A stretch of 64,000 nucleotides of DNA, from contig JAODTK010005599.1 of the NCBI GenBank assembly GCA_026419785.1, positions 124,001 through 188,000 of the forward strand. The letters run 5' to 3'. The notes below the pieces were generated by a model that had not been told where the DNA came from, did not search any database, and worked only from the letters and a program-made list of their open reading frames with translations. Source of the stretch: Sclerodactyla briareus. Taxonomy: Eukaryota > Echinodermata > Holothuroidea > Dendrochirotida > Sclerodactylidae. Shown in pieces: positions 60,755-64,000 of this stretch (position 1 is its first letter; the number at the start of each line of letters is the position of its first letter). Position numbers and translations under genes: made by a program.

Positions 60755-60991
60755 AACAGAGGAAACCTGTTTTGCCTGGTTGCCGTCAATCGAGAAAATA
60801 TACTTCTTCATGTATTGCAGGAATCGCATGGTGGGCAAGTTCTTGTACTTGGGGAGATGCCGTGGGGGTGGAATCTTCCAGTCTGTCGGTGTACAAGGTT
60901 GTTTCTTTGATCCGTATCCATTCATATCGTGGCCCAGGAATTCGCCATAAAATTGAGGAATTACCATTATTTCCAGATTTCTCTGTCGCAT
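60755..60991 (-). CDS. Possible exon of an unknown protein
   Basis: The minus-strand frame reads through residues such as 'KYKNLPTMRFLQYMKKY' and 'SIDGNQAKQ', with many C- or G-ending codons between 60,880 and 60,760. It is followed immediately by 'cag|gtttcc', a plausible splice donor near 60,758. A possible acceptor ('gcgacag') lies near the 60,991 end. This is more protein-like than the longer plus-strand frame (60,601-61,023) that overlaps it. I cannot name the family. A lone exon cannot be confirmed from this window. Confidence 0.33.
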
Positions 60992-61029
60992 GTTACATTA
61001 AACTATCGATTATGCCCAGATGACACTAA

Positions 61030-63330
61030 GTTCAATTTGGGTAATACAACTGATTGTTAGAGAGGCTAATTTTCTGGCCTGAAAGTTAAGTTCCAATAAA
61101 ATGAGCTGTTACTACTGGGTGGAGCTGTTTTGATTTATGTGGAGTGGCAAAAATAATAAGATAAGTTGTATAAGGTCGCCTCTGCTGCCCTCTCTTTGTG
61201 GAATACCTTTCCTCACTCTGGTCCGTCTGGCTTTCACTACTTTTCAAGCCTCCGTCTTTTTTTCTGCTCTATTTTTCTTTTTTTATAAGCGCCTCGAGGC
61301 TTTTTGCATAGGCCTCTATCAAGTCCCATTATAATTACAGTTTTTTAACACGGACACTAACAATAAGGTGGCCTAATATGTTTCGATGTATTTGAGTTTC
61401 TTCAAGGAGTTACAAAAAAATGGGATACCAGGTACATCACCATACTGAACTGACGGTCATTGGGGAACACTGTTTAGTTTTTATCCTAAGAGTGTAGGAC
61501 AACTATTCATTTTCATTTTCAATTTCGGAGGGCAGATTGTGTTGTTGTTTTCCCTTTTCAATCAAGAATGAGTTTGTATCCCAATTGTTGTTATGCGTAT
61601 AGCGTTGTCACTCTCCCAATACCCCGCTCAAATTATTCGTGATCGATCATCAGGAAGATAAGGCTAATGTTGATTGATGAACTCATGTCCAATAAGAATG
61701 GTACAGGTTGTGTTCTAATTCCAATATTGTTTTGCCAGGAATTATTTAAAGGAGCTTGTAGTGTTTTCCACAACACCCACCGGATCAGTGGACAGTGCCG
61801 TTCGTCTTTAAAAGTTTAAAAACTGCCACTCGATGTGGCAGCAAATTGCTTTGGAGAGTACTAATGGAGAACGTCTGTTTCATAACACTGTGAAACCAAA
61901 TTGTGAGCTCTGAAACTCATCCCGTTTCTTTGTGTTATATACCTTCAAAAGGCATAGAGTGTCGTACCCCCAGCGAATAAGGAACGCTTCCGTTTGCCGT
62001 GGTATACAGAAACAAATCGGGTTCGACAGTGTATCGGGAAAAAAAAAAATATTTCAATTTACATAATTGAGCGATAACCGTACTGATTTCGAATTGCACT
62101 GAATGCGGGGTTTTTCCGTCGTGACGTCAAGAGCCGGCCGTTGCTGTCGCCACTGCCGCTAGATGACAGTGACGATGCGGGCATTTTTTCCTTCTCATTT
62201 CTCTCTGAGCTATCCGCCCAATTCAGTTGTCCAAAATTCCCTTTCACCTGTTCACAATGTCAATTTGCATATTACAGCGCCAAATCCCTGTTTCCTTTCC
62301 TTGCAATCGCCCATCAGTCTCGAAGAATTGGCCTACTCAGCCTCTAAACATTGAGCTAAATTATATAAACTATAGAGAACAATATCACCTAATACTCGAA
62401 CTATCTGAAAGATGAAATGTGGTGTCCCTTGTTCGAGTACACTAAAACGCAAACAAGCAATTGCATTTGTACATTTATGATTGGTATCAGCCACATAACA
62501 GTTTTGTGTTACTCTAACTTTAGGTTTTCAGAAAGCCCCCCCTGCGGAGACAATTCTCAGGTGAGCACCTGGATGTGAAGTTCCGGTCTGTGGGCATGTA
62601 GTATCTACACAAGGAGTCGTATCTGCCTTCAGCATCGGTTGGGAACCTGTTTTGGCTTCTAGGCTAGAGGTAGGACGACTGATACGGTACCAAAAGTCGG
62701 TTGTACATGTTTCGCACGTAGCATAGCGAAGTTACAAAAACATGAAGTGTTGGCATAGTAATTGATTATCGCCAACGTCTCACCTTCATAACTAAATGAT
62801 GGCCTTCGATAAATACAGAATGTTGGCTTTCCTACTAGTCGTAATAATTTGGTGCAGTCGCGCTGGCTGTTAAGAATGGATCAAGATTTTACGGCCAACG
62901 TCGCTTGGCTAAAATATTTGCGTCATGCAATGAATAATAGATACACAATTAGTTTGTTTTTTCGTCAGTGTTGTCTCAACTATACCTCTGGCTCTGTCGT
63001 ATAGGATACATAGATCACGCTTCTCATACTTTTTCATGGAGCCAACGGGACACCAGAGTTTTATTCAGCTAAAAAATTTGTGTCTGGTTGACCATGTTTT
63101 GGTATTACAAGTAGCTAGCTCTCGCAGATGAAGTGCTCGAAACCCGATTATAAGTCAACATTTTCCTCGATGTTGGAAAAACATGTTTTAAAATGCAACC
63201 ATGAGCATAATGATATCAGAGCTACGAGATTTCCTCCGTTTTCTCATGATTCTTTTGAAACCATTTTGTGTATCACAACTTCGTTAATAATGATGCTGCC
63301 TTTAGATTGTAACTGTAACCAGAGAGGAGA
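61030..63330. other. Gene-free stretch
   Basis: No recognisable gene. Three overlapping plus-strand frames at 62,141-62,415 mutually exclude one another and have no motif. An A run lies at 62,040-62,049. Confidence 0.45.
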
Positions 63331-63406
63331 TTATTATTATTATTATTTATTTTAATTTATTATTATTATTATTATTATTATTTATTATTATTATTATTAT
63401 TATTAT
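63331..63406. repeat. (TTA)n microsatellite
   Basis: About 76 bases of TTA/ATT trinucleotide repeat with two interruptions. Confidence 0.97.
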
Positions 63407-64000
63407 ATACTGTATCCCACCCCGGCTGTTCTCCTTCCCGAGGCTTCCTACTCACCGTGTTGAGTCTTCACACTGTTGCATATTGCGGCGTGGACTCGCT
63501 CATGCTCCAATTCGTCGAATATCAGGATCCAACCAGGCTATTAGCTCTTCCACTCTCTTCCCTTGTCCTCGGTCCATGATGCGTGGTCCACCGTTTGCGC
63601 ATATGTCGGTGGAATGAGGGCAATAATTAATGCCCGGGCTGTTTCCTGGAGCCTCGACGGCGGCAGAAAAAGGCAACAACCTGGATCTGTATTATCAACA
63701 GAAAAAAACGACCTTTACACACAATGTTATGTAATTTCTACACAACACCGGGAATAGTGTGCTACCTTTAAACTGTGTTAAATTTATACACCACATCTTA
63801 AAGAGTGTGTAATATTGATAGGCGACAATGAGTCATGAAATTAGTGGTTTTCATTATTCGACTTCACGGGCAATCTGTTACGGGGTACCGAAGAGTCCGG
63901 CGAAGAAGTGGGATTGGTCTCGACTACCCTGAAATTTTGTATATATTTCTCCTCTTGGATAATTTCTATAGTTTGAAGGGTCCCTTTTCAGATTCTGCCG

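Overview
This is eukaryotic nuclear DNA with no complete protein-coding gene that I can recognise. It is AT-rich, full of microsatellites, homopolymer runs, tRNA-derived SINE-like pieces, terminal-inverted-repeat elements and a decayed LINE. Its repeat texture (TGACCTT-rich, 'CACCAAGTTT' and 'TTTGCATAAT' modules) suggests a marine invertebrate, possibly an echinoderm or another invertebrate deuterostome. That assignment is inference. No bacterial operons, rRNA genes or CRISPR arrays are visible. Nearly all open frames are below 150 codons and unconvincing. Copies of the same repeat differ by many one-base gaps, so some frames may also be broken by sequence errors.

The left half (about 1-37,700) is built from one unusual, large, apparently non-coding repeat about 7 kb long. 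Copy R1 enters from the left edge and ends near 6,040. Copy R2 (about 6,920-8,715) is only the 5' quarter. Copy R3 (about 18,770-35,880) spans the whole repeat but has been expanded by nested insertions. These are a microsatellite-bearing module 'M' present three times, a GACCTT-type repeat, an internal subunit repeated three times, and a 3.16-kb element with about 340-bp inverted termini (32,462-35,624) that is absent from R1. An inverted fragment lies at about 37,000-37,700. Within R3, two 1,417-bp blocks 2,269 bp apart look identical although everything around them is diverged, which points to an assembly-graph artefact or very recent conversion.

Between R2 and R3 (8,716-18,770) and from 37,700 to 64,000 the sequence is mostly single-copy within the window. 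The right half holds a direct-repeat GACCTT element ending in a perfect GC hairpin (48,953-49,983), two SINE-like units (45,110-45,280 and 52,774-52,925), a LINE reverse-transcriptase C-terminal remnant (45,960-46,510, minus), a MITE with AAACGTTTT texture (54,262-54,632), and small hairpin or tandem structures. Two short frames (53,292-53,501 plus; 60,755-60,991 minus) look protein-like and could be exons of unknown genes.

There are no interacting genes to describe. The biology here is transposon and repeat accretion: elements inserted into elements, with breakpoints reused, and a TIR element that can be dated relative to its host repeat by an empty site in R1.
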